Assembly: GCA_036346225.1 (NCBI GenBank)
Contig: JARFIW010001491.1
Location: 310,001-374,000 of the forward strand
DNA from: Platerodrilus igneus
Taxonomy: Eukaryota > Arthropoda > Insecta > Coleoptera > Lycidae
Length of the DNA stretch: 64,000 nucleotides
Reading direction: 5' to 3'
This document shows positions 33,270 to 46,860 of the stretch, one piece after another; the stretch's first letter is position 1, and each line of letters begins with the position of its first letter. Under the pieces are notes generated by a model, which was given only the letters and a program-made list of their open reading frames with translations, did no database searches and was not told the DNA's origin. Position numbers and translations under genes: made by a program.

Positions 33270-34560
33270 AAGCTATATGTATGAAACAGGCGAGAGTAAC
33301 CATACCAAAAAAGAAAGGCGCAGATAGATGTGAAAATTTTCGAACAATAAGTTTGACAGCACACGTATCAAAAATATTAACTAGAATTGTACAAAGACGA
33401 ATGGAAAAACGGGTTGAAGAAATACTAGGAGAAGGCCAATTTGGGTTTAGGCGAAACAGAGAAACACGGGAGGCTCTCTTAGCTCTGAGGGTGATAATGG
33501 AGAAAACAATAGAAAAAGGGGAAAGCGTGTATATAAGGTTTGTAGATCTGGAAAAAGCATTTGACAATGTAAAATGGAAAAAAATTGTTCGAAATACTCA
33601 AAAAGATTGGAATGAGTTATAGGGATAGACGGATAGTACATAGCTTATACAAAGAGCAAACAGGAGTAATAGAATTAGAGCAAGAACGTAGAGAAGTAAA
33701 CATCAGGAAAGGGGTGAGACAGGGATGTTCCCAATCCCCATTAATTTTTAACTTGTACATTGAAGAGGCAATGAATACTGTCAAATGCAGAAAGACATTT
33801 GGAATTTGGGACAAAAATTGATATGCTTAGATTTGCAGATGATATAGCGGTATTAGCATCTAGCAAGGAAGAGTTAGAAGCTGCTCTCAATGAAATGGAA
33901 ACGGTTCTAACAGAGAGATACGGTATGAAAATTAACAAAAGTAAAACTAAAGCACTAATATGCAAATGAGGCAAAAATAAATCAAAAACAAGGATACAAA
34001 TATGTATCACGAACTTACAAGAGGTTAAGGATTTCTGCTACCTAGGAAGCCAAATAACGCAAGATGGAAAAAGCACAAAAGATATAAAACAAAGATTAGC
34101 ACAAGGTCGTGCTAAATTTAACAAGAAAAAGCGACTACTGTGTTCAAAGACAACAAACATAGAAACAAGGAAAAGAATGCTTAAAACATATGTATAGGGC
34201 ACATCACTGTACGGCTGTGAAGCCTGGACAGTAGGAGAAGCAGACAAGAAAAATGTAGAAGCCTTTGAAATGTGGTGCTACAGACGATTGATGAAGGTAG
34301 GGGAAGAAAGAAATATGTGGAAAACGGTAAAAAATAGGAGAGATAGGATGATAGGCCACATACTACGGCATGAGGGAATAGTGCGGAATATACTAGAAGC
34401 AGAGATAGGAAAAAGAGAAGAAGAGGTAGACCTAGGTTAGACTACTGCACACAGATAGTGAAAGATGTAGGCTGTAGGAGTTTCATGGAAATGTGTAGGC
34501 TAGCTCAGAATAGAAATCAATGGAGGTACGCATCCAACCAGTCCCAAGATTAATAAATTA
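33270..34560 (+). pseudogene. Non-LTR retrotransposon reverse transcriptase, 5'-truncated and broken
   Basis: The enzyme would copy the element's RNA into a nicked target site. Three reading frames in sequence encode the RT palm. They are: RCENFRTISLTAHVSKIL and QFGFRRNR; motif A FVDLEKAFDNV near 33540-33570; after a frameshift near 33600, motif B KGVRQGCSQSPLIFNLYIEE near 33710-33770; and after another shift near 33820, motif C MLRFADDIAVL near 33827. Then YLGSQIT, SLYGCEAWTVGEAD, FEMWCYRRLMKV, MIGHILRHEG and a trailing DVGC-type end follow. This C-terminal arrangement is common in insect LINEs. The endonuclease part is absent (5' truncation). No intact frame remains. Confidence 0.8.
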
Positions 34561-34689
34561 ATGACAAAGAAAGTAACTGCACTTAAACATGATATTTATT
34601 ATAAGAAACTACAAGCATTGGATGGGGAATATTCTCGAATAATGGTAATTGCGTAAAAGCATTTACTGGAAAACTATTATTTCGGCAAA

Positions 34690-35620
34690 TGTCTAAGTGT
34701 TGGGGGATCTTGGCAGCCACAGGATGGTTAACCCCCTTCAATAAATCTCAGTAAAATAGGGCATAATATTAGAAAACAATATAAGGAGAACCGAGCTGTA
34801 TTGCTGTGTGCGAATTTCAGGGAACTATGTAGGTTAGTTTAGAAGATAACTAAGTGTAGGTACATGTTCAACCAGTTTTGACACGGGAAAACCAATGACG
34901 AAAAAATAAGCGCAGATAAATCTGATGATTAGTATAAACAACTAGTTGTTTGTTGTGAAATATCTGCAACTAATGTTGACTGTGCGAAAAGATATATTGG
35001 AAAAAATGTTAAATCAGTAAATGTTCAACTGCGGGGGGGAACTTGGTAGCCACAGGCTGCTTACCCCCCTTCGCAACCACTGAATGTCGGAGAAATATGG
35101 TATATAATTGTAAAACAATAGAAGGTGACCGAAATGCATCTAACAAGAAAGAACGGCGCCTATGATGAAAGACAACAAACAGAACAAAAAGTTGTTGAAA
35201 GCGTATGTGTGGAGCACAGCACAGACAGTATGCCTACGAAATACGAGCAGTCTGAAAAGCAGACAGAAGAACAGTAGCAGCCGTTGAAATGCCGTGCTTC
35301 AGATGCATGAGGATGGACAGACAAAGGTAATAACAAATAGGTTATAGAAACACTAAGGGAACAAGGATATCTTTGGGAAAAAATATGAGAAATAGAAGGG
35401 CAGAATACGTTCTAAGGCATTTTTGAGGAATAGTATGGGATATATGACAAACAGAGATAGGAAAAAAGAGGTGGATGTAGACCTTGATTAGATAGTGATA
35501 GATGCAGACTGTGCAAATTTCGTGGAAATTTGTAGGTTAGTTCAGAATAGGTAACAATGATGGTACGCGTCTAACCAGTTTCAGGACTGAAGACCCAATT
35601 ATGATGATGATTTTATGAAC
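34690..35620 (+). repeat. Further degenerate 3' pieces of the same LINE
   Basis: At 34790-34910 and 35510-35600 the end block (AATTTC..GGAA.T.TGTAGGTTAGTT, then CCAGTTT) is repeated. At 35140-35460 a longer decayed piece parallels 34090-34440 (for example AACACTAAGGGAACAAGG and CTAAGGCATTTTTGAGGAATA). A second short block, GCCACAGG.TG.TTA.CCCCCTTC, is duplicated at 34715-34740 and 35048-35075. The piece ends near ATGATGATGATT, as LINE tails often do. Confidence 0.6.
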
Positions 35621-38259
35621 AGACATTTATGGGACTTTAAAAGGAAATTTATTTTTAAAAATAATTAATGAATTTACAGCTAACCAAATGTTGTAAAGAG
35701 GTATAGAGGGCTTATTGATACTTGGTAGTGCAGGAAATTTATTTGCACTGTTATTCCAGTTTACAAAATCATGCATAAAATTTCCATTTAGAAACAGCAG
35801 TTACCAATTTTTATATTTGCTTAAATCTTCCTTTCAATTATATAAGATTTTTAAAGTAGCGTTATATTGAAGAATTTTCCTACTTCATTGTATATAATCA
35901 CATCTAATAATTTTCATTTTTATGCAGGTTACGTTTAAAACATCACTTCTTTATTCATTGTAACACCGTAATTATTAAATTAATGTGTGCGTACTGCCTA
36001 CTTTAAATATCATCTTCGTAAAGCAACAGGTCGCGACTTAATCAAAATAACATTCCGCGATCGAATTCATGAACTAATGAATGACATTGTTAATAAAAGC
36101 TTTTATTTAATACAAAATTAAGTATTTCTAGAACAGACTAGTGTTTCTGTGCTTCCATTTCTAAATAATGCACGCCTATTTGACGTAATTTTTTGGGAAA
36201 TTCTCATTAGTGTTCAAAGTCGTCGAGTTCTATTACTTCGTTAGTATTAATTTATAATAGTGACGCGCGCTACTCGTCTTAGTTTAACACCCAAGGTTGT
36301 TATGGCGTCGCATACTAATACGAAAAATAATCAATTTTTATCGGTTATTTTATGGATTTTGCGGGTTTTTCAATGTTCGGATCGCTTCTTGGAATAGACG
36401 TATTTTTCACAATTTCTATCTAGAATACCAGAATATGTTTTATTTAAAATATTTTTATGCTATACAAAGGCTAATTAATTTAAATTTTAAATGCTTTCAC
36501 GGCAAAACTGTGTTTTTAATACAAAAAGATTAAAATTGGGGTTTCAAATACACGAAATCACTTATATTTATTCACGGAAAGTGCATTTGTATTACAAACG
36601 AATAGTTTTGTATTTATCTTAAAATGATGGATTTGCATTCGCATTTAAAGCGTTTTTAAGGTATTAATTATTTTTACATATACAGTTTACGTTATTTGCT
36701 ATGTATTTACAATACGCTTATATTATACAGGATGATTATTTATACACGCGGAATTTGCGGTTTTGCTTGGTACTTTAATGAATAAAAGTACGCCTTTATT
36801 ATACAGGGCGCAATCATAAATTTACGGAAATTTCTATTTTTCCTGATTCTTTTCTATTCCAGTGGGTCTTGCTTGTAAAATTTGTGTCTTCACTTTACAA
36901 ATTAATAATGCAAATTAATGATGACTCTGTCTACTTTTAGATTACTAAATTTTAGCAAGCTGGATAACTAATGATTATGGTTTGTCTACGCATGACAGAG
37001 CTTGGGGCTCAATTCTTTTCTAAATAAGATTTGTTGCTGTATCTACAACAAAAACGGAACAATATGAAGATAAATGTAAATAATTCACGTAAAGGATCAA
37101 CGGGTAAACTCCACCACACTATTTATAAAGCACTTAAACCAGCACTAAAAGGTATGTTAGTCACGTTCAGAATGGCGTGCTTTCAACACCCGTTCACCAC
37201 AATTGCATCTACGTAACGCATTCTGGTTGTTCGAGAAAGTAACTTATCCGTTTCACGGCCGTGTAAACTGTCTACACAACAAAATTACATAATAATGTTT
37301 AACATTATGCGTTTGTTAAATAGCATGTAAACTTAAATTCAAGTGCTTGAATTTAATATTCGTTACCTCGACAACTCCAACTTGGAGTCGTGATCTATAC
37401 TTTAAGAATTGCTTTCCTATAGTAACTGTGACCGATACATACTTAATTTTACATAGAAAAAATCAGTACGATACTTTCTTAGTCGTATTTAGGCATTTAA
37501 AAAATAATCCAATAATTGTTAATTTAATACTAGCATTACGCTTGACATAATCACCTCATGAATGATCAAGCACTTATCCAACAGATTCAAAAGCATTATA
37601 AGCAATTATGTAACATTTTGGAATTCCAGACAGTGACTTCCTAGTTGTTCCGCTCATTTTTTTCATTATTACTGTAATTACGAAACACTAATAATAAATC
37701 CTATAAGTATAACGAATTAATCATCATAGTAGCTATTGAATAGAATATGTTTACCAATTGAACTTGAAACTAATCATACTATTAAGTACATAAAAGGTTT
37801 TGAGTGTCGTGTCATTGAAAGAATCAAAGTTTGTAATAAGTAAAATAGTTGTTGTTTTGTAACTACTATCAGTACGTGCTATATACATATGTAGAGGGAT
37901 AAATACTCTGTCGAATGTTATTCAAAGAATAAAAAAATGGGTAATAAATATATACAAATTTGTTTTAATCAGAATGCTACTGGATCCAAGTAGATATGCT
38001 TTATATTTAAACACAAATAATATTGCAGCTTAACTACCATAATCGTCTCTATTTAAATTCAATCAATCGTATTGGTATTACTCTATAGTAAGTATTAGGT
38101 TTATGAAGTTGGCTCACCCGCATAAAATGTATGTAGATCACTAGATCTGATTAGATTTACACAAATTGACGTTAGAGCCGCTTTATGAACGGTATTTTTT
38201 ACGTTAGGTTTTTGGATGAGCTAACTTTGTACGAGTCCACCCATAAATGTTAACAGAGA

Positions 38260-38265
<6 letters not shown>
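35621..38265. other. Gene-free AT-rich stretch
   Basis: Short frames at 36297-36533, 37031-37216 and 37347-37550 have no recognisable domains. The only structure seen is the dispersed repeat at 37568-37850. Confidence 0.5.
37568..37850 (+). repeat. Dispersed repeat, copy 2
   Basis: Same-orientation relative of 26607-26872, at moderate similarity. Confidence 0.6.

Positions 38266-38310
<45 letters not shown>
38266..38310. repeat. (TA)n tract
   Basis: Borders copy 2 of the LTR-like repeat on its left. Confidence 0.9.
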
Positions 38311-38312
<2 letters not shown>

Positions 38313-40378
38313 CCGTGTTAGCCTATAAAGACCTCGCCAGAGAAAAAAAAACATTCGAGCTCTACGTTGGGCACCATAAATTGCCGTGTAACTTCTGCTC
38401 AAGCCCTCAGGACTTCCCCAGTTAAATCAAAAATTCTGAATTTACAAAAATTCAAAATTTGACAAAAAGGAAAAATTTTCAAAAAAATTTTTTTTTTACC
38501 CGGATTCTACTTCCATCCACTTTGTTTTCTTCAACAGCTCCTTAGCTAGCTCAGTTGGGCCTCCTCTAGGATACCTAAATTTACTATCATACACTTTACC
38601 GTTCACACACACCATTCAATAAAACCACAAAATAATACAACAATCATACAATATTTATTTACCACTATTTACAAATAATAATTCAAGCTTATGTACTATT
38701 CGGTGCTCAAGTTACACCTCAATAAATTCTATCTTTGTAAAGTCCTGGTTTTTAAATAGAAATATCAAACACATTTAATGTTACAGTAGTAAATGGGCCC
38801 TAAATAATACCTAATTTATATTTTTTCTAATTATTACACCCTGGAGTATGGTGAGCTCATGATAACCCAGTTTATGAATGTATGCTTCCTACTTTGCATA
38901 CTCTTACTACAAACACAAAAAAAAACATGTACTCTTAACAATAACAATTTAAATTCATGAGGAACGTTAATAAGCTTTACGTACACCTTTAGATTTATAT
39001 TCAAATACCATAATAAAAGTTAGTTATACGTATTCTTTTCAATACGCAAAATAACGAAAAATACCATCAAAGCTCACTCTCACACATCACAAATAATTTC
39101 CACAGTTTATAAAAAACAGCAAATTCTAATGCGTTACATGGAAAAACTTGAAGATTCCATCTCTATTGACGATGTATTATGTTCCTGAACCCTCGGTCTA
39201 GTGATTATGCGCTGCTTGCCTCTTCCAGCTATTTATAGATGAACACCATCTACGTTGCGCTGCATGCTACTCATTCAAGATCCATCTCAGTAACCAAATC
39301 CAAGTATAGTACACTTGTTATTATTGCATAATTTAATTTACTTTACGTTACGAGCTTGTTACAGTGTACGTTGTACCTTAGTTAAATATAAATAAACTCG
39401 ACACTATTTGCGTTTCAAACTCTAAGGCCACAACAATCTAACACCGTACTATTGAATTTATAAATTTTAATACTTACAAGCTCGTTAGTAGATTTTTGGT
39501 ACGTCGTAAGCGATGCAAATTAAAGAAGTCAAAGAGAGATTTAATAACTCAACTCTGGTATTTATACAATTCCAAATGTAACCTCTCCCGACCCTCTTAA
39601 CGCGAAATATTTAATTGAACTAACTCTTTCTTTAAATTTTGTATAACTGTTTTCAAACTCCCCGAAATTTAGCTCGTTGCTACGCTATTTTCCGAAAAAC
39701 CCGCATTCATCTGTTCCGTGCTTATCTGTTGTACAACTAACTATTTCGACCAATGATATATTTCAGTGACGTTTTAAAACCCCGCCTGTATTAACTCTAT
39801 TCCTCTCTTATGCATATTAGATGTTTCCTTCTAACCTTGTTTGAGTGGTAGAAAATCGATGTTCCTGTCCGCGTGATATCTACTCCACGTGGAGTTGTAT
39901 ACGTGCTTTGCAACTGTCGGTTGACCAATATTCTTTGAAATTTGCTTGTTATGCTTCAAAAATACATAGAAGTCGACCTTTCAAAACATGCAGGCGTTCA
40001 ATTAACGATCGTTTTAAAATAACATTTCTAGGAGTTTGAGTTTCAAGGTATTTCCTATATTCGACGTCTGTTTGTTTGTTAGTAACGCGTTTCGCCTTGG
40101 AAGTATCGATTTTTCATGCTTTGATGCGTTTTCTGACTTTATAACCCTTTGAATTAAACCGAATTAAATTCAATAATAATTTCTATTGGCTTATACCATT
40201 TATTTTCTTTACTAACCTACGAATTTTTAATCCCTAATTATAAAATTATGGTATTATTTGTTACTTTATATTAAATACATGAAATAAATTTCGCACGTAA
40301 ATTATGGTTGTTTCCTCTATACAGGGTGTTTGAAATTGCATTATTTATACCCAAATTTAACCCTTTAAATCCACTACA
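38311..40378 (-). mobile_element. TA-flanked LTR-like repeat, copy 2
   Basis: 2,068 bp, read on the minus strand from TGTAGTGGATTTAAAGGG (40378) to ...CTAACACGGCA (38311), with (TA)n tracts directly outside both ends. Near 38380 it contains, in minus sense, TTACACGGCAA followed by TATGGTGCCCAACG, a good match to an LTR end followed by a primer-binding site, about 65 bases before the final ACACGGCA. No open frame with a domain. Confidence 0.65.

Positions 40379-40381
<3 letters not shown>

Positions 40382-40412
<31 letters not shown>
40382..40412. repeat. (TA)n tract
   Basis: Lies between copy 2 and the foldback element. Confidence 0.9.
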
Positions 40413-40415
<3 letters not shown>

Positions 40416-41028
40416 TAAGATGTATCTGTAAACAAACTCTTATGAAAATAATAAGAGCTATTGACAAATACAAATCGGGCTAGTAGTTATATAGCCATTA
40501 ACAAAACATTAGCTTTATTACTTCACTGGGGAGGAAACATCCACTGACCGACGGTTTCGGCTTGTTAAGCCTCATCAGAGTGAAATAGTTTCCAAGAACC
40601 CTATGAAGTAGTCGAAGCTATTATAATGATATAATTTCGAAATAATCTTTGTACTATGGCAAAAGTAAATAAAACCGCCATCAGGTGATAAACATCAACA
40701 CTACTAAGCGTGGAAGTACAGAATTGAATCGAAACTACATAATAAATTCTGTAGATGGCTATAAAAGTACGTCAGCCATAGTACAGATATTATTTCGAAA
40801 TTATATCATTATAATAGTTTTGATTACTTCATAGGGTTCTTGGAAACTATTTCACTCTGATGAAGCTTAACAAGCCAAAACCGTCAGTCAGTGGATGTTT
40901 CCTCCCATGTGAAGTAATAAAGCTAATGTTTTGTTAATGGCTATATAACTGCTAGCCCGATTTGTATTTGTCAATAGCTCTTATTATTTTCATAAGAGTT
41001 TGTTTACAGATACATCTTACTTTATATA
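40413..41028. mobile_element. Foldback/MITE element with long inverted repeats
   Basis: The left arm (about 40413-40675, starting AAGTAAGATGTATCTG) and right arm (about 40775-41028, ending CAGATACATCTTACTT) are near-perfect mirrors of about 250 bp around a 100-bp spacer. TATA lies on both sides. It is non-coding and probably mobilised by a TA-targeting transposase. Confidence 0.8.
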
Positions 41029-41058
41029 CTATTTCTTATTGCGGACTGCAAATAACTT

Positions 41059-41061
<3 letters not shown>

Positions 41062-41094
<33 letters not shown>
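41062..41094. repeat. (TA)n tract
   Basis: Separates the foldback element from the next block. Confidence 0.9.
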
Positions 41095-41099
<5 letters not shown>

Positions 41100-42761
41100 T
41101 ATGTTAATTGGGTCATTTAGGGGTAGATAGGATCATTAGTATAGTGCACATTATAAATACAACATGAGGGTTCAGAAAACTAGACATTTTTAAGAAGAAA
41201 ATGAGAAATACAATGATTAGGCAGGAAAGCAAGTGACAACGCCCTGTATATAAACTATAGTCATAATTATTTTAAGAAATAAAAGTACTCTAGAAGATTT
41301 AATTAAATAAACAACTTGGCAAGTCGTAAAACGACGTGAACGTAAGCTGCAATACAATACGCGTGGATAATGCATCATCATAACACTAAGAATTCCAGTT
41401 AAACAATCAGGTTTAAAAATGCGTAAGATATAAATTTAATACATAACATAAATTAAAACTACGTGATCAGAAAGGTAAAATCCAACACCTGATAGATTAC
41501 AAATAAATACGGCATGGTGATAAAAGCAAAGTTCATCAAATTTATTGTACAAACGAAACGTACGTGACCAGGGAAAGTGAAAATCCAACAGAACCAATGC
41601 AATAACTGGAAATCTTACGTACAGGAAATAACGCATCAATTTCATTTACACATCAAAAATCCATAGGAATATCTAAAATCTTGTATGTAAGAATCACGTA
41701 CAAAGCTTAATTGTTGAACTATGCGTTTGTTAACAGATAGGTGGTTCTTTTTAAATACGACCAAATTTGTAAACAAATCAGTTTAGCATGAATTAAAGCA
41801 TAGTTCACATCATCTGAAAGAAAATATTTACGTGAAAAAATTAGAAGTGAGTGTACAGTTAATAAATTATATAATGGTGATAGTGCAAAATTAAATGTGG
41901 TTCGTCGTTTTAATCCTTAAAAACGTAAGTAACAAAAGCTTGTTTTTAAATCAAATTCTAAGTTTTACATTAACAAAAGGACTCTGCATAATTACTGGAT
42001 CCAATGAGGAAATTCAACAAGGATTTAATTCAATTATTAATTACTGGATACGATCAGGATGTTTAACAAAGGACGCTAAAATAATTTATGAATTTACCTG
42101 GAGAAGCTCACTAAAAAAAATAAGAACCATATCTAAAGTAGATCTGAATTCAATGTTGAGACTATTTAAATCATTAAGCTGAATACGGGAGTAGTTGGGA
42201 CAGGAACTGGTTCAAGCTAGAGACAACAGGTTAGCCAATCTGAATATTTTGTTATGTTTTATTTTATAATTATTTTAAAAATTGCTTTCGTGAAAACTTT
42301 ATGTTAAGGTCAACAAAGTACACGTTATAAACTACGTAAAAATTGAAGGAAGTTTAATGACCGTTCATGGGGTTTTAATTAATAATAACGGTGATTTTTA
42401 CTGGCCTTTTGTTTAATTAACGGGAATGAGAATTATAGAAAGAATTTAATTCAATTATTAAAAAGAGGTTCTTTTCAAAGATTTATTAAACGTTTTGTAC
42501 ATTGTAAATATTTTGAGAATATTATAGTAATTGTGCTTAATGATGTTTTGCCTTAAAGAAACAGGAAGTAAAGGTAAAAGGAAAATTTAAAATTTTGTTG
42601 TCGTATTGTTGCAAGCTCCGTGCGTGATTAAAACTGAGCTAGTGATATCGTTACAATAACCCGGTGCCCCTTTTTGTGAAATAAACAGGTTAAAATTTTC
42701 TTTTTGTCAGTTTTAATTTTTAATTTCAATTTTAATTTTTAATATATATATTTAGTATATT

Positions 42762-42763
<2 letters not shown>
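41095..42763. other. Block between (TA)n tracts, unassigned
   Basis: AT-rich. The 95-codon plus frame at 41895-42182 has no domain I recognise. It could be another decayed member of the LTR-like series, because it too fills the space between two TA tracts. Confidence 0.35.

Positions 42764-42794
<31 letters not shown>
42764..42794. repeat. (TA)n tract
   Basis: Borders copy 3 on its left. Confidence 0.9.
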
Positions 42795-42796
<2 letters not shown>

Positions 42797-42797
42797 T

Positions 42798-44873
42798 TGT
42801 GGATTTAGAGGGTAAATAGGTGTAGACAATAAAATTTTAGCAACCGTGTATATAGAAATAAGAGCAAATTGTTTACGCCCCAAATTAATTAATTTATATT
42901 GTGAAAACGGACGGGTATTAAGGTATTTTTATATTTAAATTGGAATGTTAAAATTACATAAGGGAAGAAAAGTTTAGAGTACATAAACAACTCAAGGATA
43001 CGTATAAGTAATTATAATAATTTAATCAAACGCATGGAAGCAAGAAGGGAGCTTGCATACATAGAAAATCAATAATTTTAAACGCAAATGCTTTCATTTT
43101 AAAAGCCAACGTTCGTTATACAAATACTAAGAAGGGAAGAAACCAAGAATTGTTATTTTATAAACGGTCGGTTGTTTCAAGAAACACCTGCTTGTTAAAT
43201 ATCGGGTTCAGGGAATTTTAAATGTACGTCAGCATAAAATTTCATAAAAATTGTTTGCAACGGTCAGTTTATAAGCTGCTACAATAACAAATGCCTTAAG
43301 TACGGAATGGAATAAACGATCGATACTGTAAGACAGACAGAGAAACAGGTAAAGCAAGCGTTTGTAGAAGTCACGTACGAAATACACGTGTAAAGGCGAA
43401 TGCCAAATACAATATCGATTTTCTGTAGATTAAGAGGGGTTCTAAAAGAGACAACAGATATGCGTGGAACGAAGATAGATAGCTGAGAGGTGGCGCGTCT
43501 GGACGAGGGAAAATTCTATCATTGATCGATGAGGAGCAGTTTTCGAGAAGTGCGCGTACGATGAGGTAGGAAACAAAATTCTATGTAAACAGCACGATGG
43601 ACGGGAAAAATTTTCAGAAATTATAGTCGGTTACGTTCAAAATTTTGAGAAGCCGCTTTGAAAACAAGCTTTTCACGCGAAACCGGTTCCACTGGGGGGG
43701 TTGAAAATGATATAAATAAACGAACGAAGATATTAAAGCTCTCTTTCTTTCCATTTAGATCTAAATACGGGTTTAGATCTACAACATAATAGTAGTAAAT
43801 GTTTTTTACCGTTATTAATTATTGGGTGTTCAGTAAAGTTGCAATAAACATCTTGTTTAAAAATGATAAAAGCTGTAGTAGCGTACCGCGTGTTACAAAA
43901 GTGATATTGCACGAATTGGTGCTTGTTTAGATAAAAGGTGCCGTTACTACGGCAAAGCGATTAAACAAAAAGCTGATATTTTGGGTAAGCGAAGCCTAAA
44001 CTTGTATGCTTGAAGTATATTTGAGATGGAATGTTACGTTTGAGACAAGGCTAATAGTGGTGGTAGCGGAGATTTGAATGGTGAGGATCTGTGAAGCCAG
44101 GCATCATCCTAGTAGATGGACACGACGACGAGGGTTTCTGGAAGCTATCTCCACTGGTGACGAAGAATGAAGGCAACTCCAGGTAACGAAATTTAAATTC
44201 CTGTTTTTGTATAAACATTTCCGTTGATATTTTTTGTGTTTATGTGTTGACTTATTGGTGGCGTATTTATTAGCATAAAACTTGTTTAAAGAGGTATGTG
44301 TGCTGGACAATTAATTCTGATTATTAAAAAAAGGGTTTATTGATGACATAAAGATTTATTCATGCTATAAATTGTTGTTGTAAGGAGTAAACGGGTCTTT
44401 CAAATTTGTTTTCAATAAAATGCTAGATTTAAAAAGCATTTATAGAAACTGGGTTAAAATGAGCTCAAAATAGACTAGAATACAGTCAAACTAGGGTAGC
44501 ATGTGGGGCTCATTTACTCATATCATATAGAACTTGTTAAAATATACTAAAACCAAGGATTTCAAAGTATTTAATGATTGAACTGGTAACAGTTTGAACA
44601 AACTGATTGTACCAAGGTGTAAATATTGTATTTATAATGAAAACTTGTTAAGATGTGTACATAAAAGGTTGTATGGTTGTTGTATTATTTTGGTAATTTT
44701 ATTTGACTGTGTGCATGAGAGAGGTATGTATTTAAAATCGTAGGTATTCAAGAAGAAGCCGATTGCTGAGCTAGCCAGGGTGAGCAGAGAAATAAGGAGG
44801 CGTTCCAAAAGAAGTGTAAGAATTTTTTTTTATATTTTAATAGGTTACACGGCAATTTTATGACGGCCCAACC
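42798..44873 (+). mobile_element. TA-flanked LTR-like repeat, copy 3
   Basis: It begins TGTGGATTTAGAGGGTAAAT after the TA tract and ends in GTTACACGGCAATTTTATGA then CGGCCCAAC (44845-44872). It is more diverged from copies 1 and 4 than they are from each other. It shares AGCTAGCCAGG (44772) and the TTCCAGGTAAC-like junction (44175) with the others. Confidence 0.6.
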
Positions 44874-46843
44874 CTATATTTATTGCACACTGGAGTATGG
44901 TGAGCTTATAATAACCCAGTTTATTAATGTATGTCTTTTACCTTGCATAAAATTACTACAAAACTAACAAACCCATGAACCCTTAACAATCCAATTTAAA
45001 TTCATAATGAAATTTAGTAAGTTTTACGTTCACCTTTTTTTTTCAATATTTAAAATAACCTTACTAATTGTCAAGTACACGTATCGTTTCCAATACGTTA
45101 AATAACCATAAATAACCCCGATGTTCACTCACTCATCACAAAATAATTCCAAAAGTTTATCAGATAACAGAAAATTCAAATGAGTTACCTGGAAAATACT
45201 TCAAGCCTCCATCTCCTTCGATGATGCTCTCCAGAACCCCTTTGCTTCGTGACTATGCGCTCTGATACTCCATATATTTATAGATGATAATCTCAGTGTA
45301 CGCCTTGCTCCTTGCTACCAATTACCATTCCATCACAGCATCCAAATTCACGTATATTATACTTTTGTTTATTGATTTATTAGCTTGTTATGGTATTAGT
45401 TGGACCTCGGTTAATTTAATTCCCTCGACACTACTCACGTTAATAACTATAAGGCCTCAAATTATCACGTTATAAGTGCTAATACTACATTTACTGAATT
45501 ATGAATTTTTTTCAATACTCACAAGACTCTACTATAACGTCAGTTTATTGTTATAAGTAGTCTAAAGCGATGAAAATACAAAGAGAGCGCTACTAATTCT
45601 CTTAAAGTATTTATACTGTTGAAATGCCACCTCTATGCCACTCTTCGGGCGAAAAACTTATTTTAAAATAATACTTCTGCAAATTTTGATATAACCGCCT
45701 TAAAGCTTCCATAAATTCACCTCGTAAACGCGCCATATGATCCAAAAAATCGCTTTCACCTGTCGCGTTTTCGTCCGTTGTGAAACTACCCATTTCAACC
45801 AATGATACTGTTCTGTGTCGTCATAAAACTCTGCCTGTAATATTTTTATCTCTGTCTCATGCATATTTGATGTCGCGTTCCAACCCCACTTGAGTTATAG
45901 AAAATCGATATTGCTGACCGCGTCTCATGACTCCACGTGGATTGAGTACGTGCGTTTTGAATGCCAATGCTTTTATATCCGTTTCTATCCGTAGCATGTT
46001 ACTGATTGTACATCTCCTCCGCTCTTTAAGAAACTTTGTTAGCTTGTTATTCGAAGCCACTGACGGTTGGAAATATATTCTATGAAGCCCGCTTTATTAT
46101 GTAGATAATTTCAAAGAAGGTAACCTTTCAAACATGCAGGTGTTCTTAATTATTGACTGTTTAAAATAACAATTCTTGGAGTTTATATTTCACGGTATTC
46201 CATACAACTGACGTCCTTGTTTGCTACCACGAAACCTTCTGCCTTGGGATTATTGATTTTCTATACCCTGGTGCGTTTTCTAATGCTATTATACATTGAA
46301 TTAAAATAAATTAAATTAATTATGCGTTTCTATTTGTTTTTAAAACTGGTTTTCCCTATGTACTTCTAACTTTTCAATCATTAATTATAAAATACATCAA
46401 TACTTGTAAATTTAAATTAAATAAATGAAATAAATTTTGCGCGTAAATAACTTGTTCCTTTCTCTATACAGGGTGTTTGAAATTGTATTGCTTACCGTTC
46501 ATTTACATTTCCAATGCTCCACCCGAAGGTGCTACATTGGCCAGGAGGCGAGTTTTTTGTTGCCTGGAAATTTAGAATTTTGCCGAACCCTTGCCGTTCC
46601 AGGCAAGGTAGGGATCTTTAACGTGCGTGACAACACTCACACACGGGACCTCCATTTAACCTCTCATCCGAACGAGGGCGTAATATTTGTGAAAAATGCT
46701 CACCTGCCATTTTTCAAGCAGTCGGCCGTGTCGGGATTTGAACCCGGGACCTTGGGATCCGTAGTCTTACGCTTACTACATTGATCCACGGCGACGCCTG
46801 ATTGCATTGCTTACCCCAAATTTAACCTTTTGAATACATAACA
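44872..46843 (-). mobile_element. TA-flanked LTR-like repeat, copy 4 (contains a SINE)
   Basis: Read from 46843 (TGTTATGTATTC) toward the left. It is close to copy 1 over most of its length but stops at the block matching copy 1 near 31210, where it meets the end of copy 3 head-on. Weak TA-rich sequence follows on the right (46844-46860). A SINE is inserted at 46496-46800. Confidence 0.6.
46496..46800 (-). mobile_element. tRNA-derived SINE, copy 1
   Basis: 305 bp. In minus sense it starts with a tRNA-like head carrying an A box (TGGATCAATGTAGT) and a B box (GGTTCAAATCC) about 36 bases later. A unique body follows and a 3' tail with the hairpin CCAATG...CATTGG. It is flanked by 14-bp direct repeats differing at one base (46482-46495 and 46801-46814). 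RNA polymerase III would transcribe it. Confidence 0.85.
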
Positions 46844-46860
46844 ATATATATTATAATATA

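Noticed and set aside
46437..46784. 115-codon plus frame, with relatives at 50401, 61843 and 62193
   Set aside because: Recurs only because it is the antisense of SINE copies; not a protein family.
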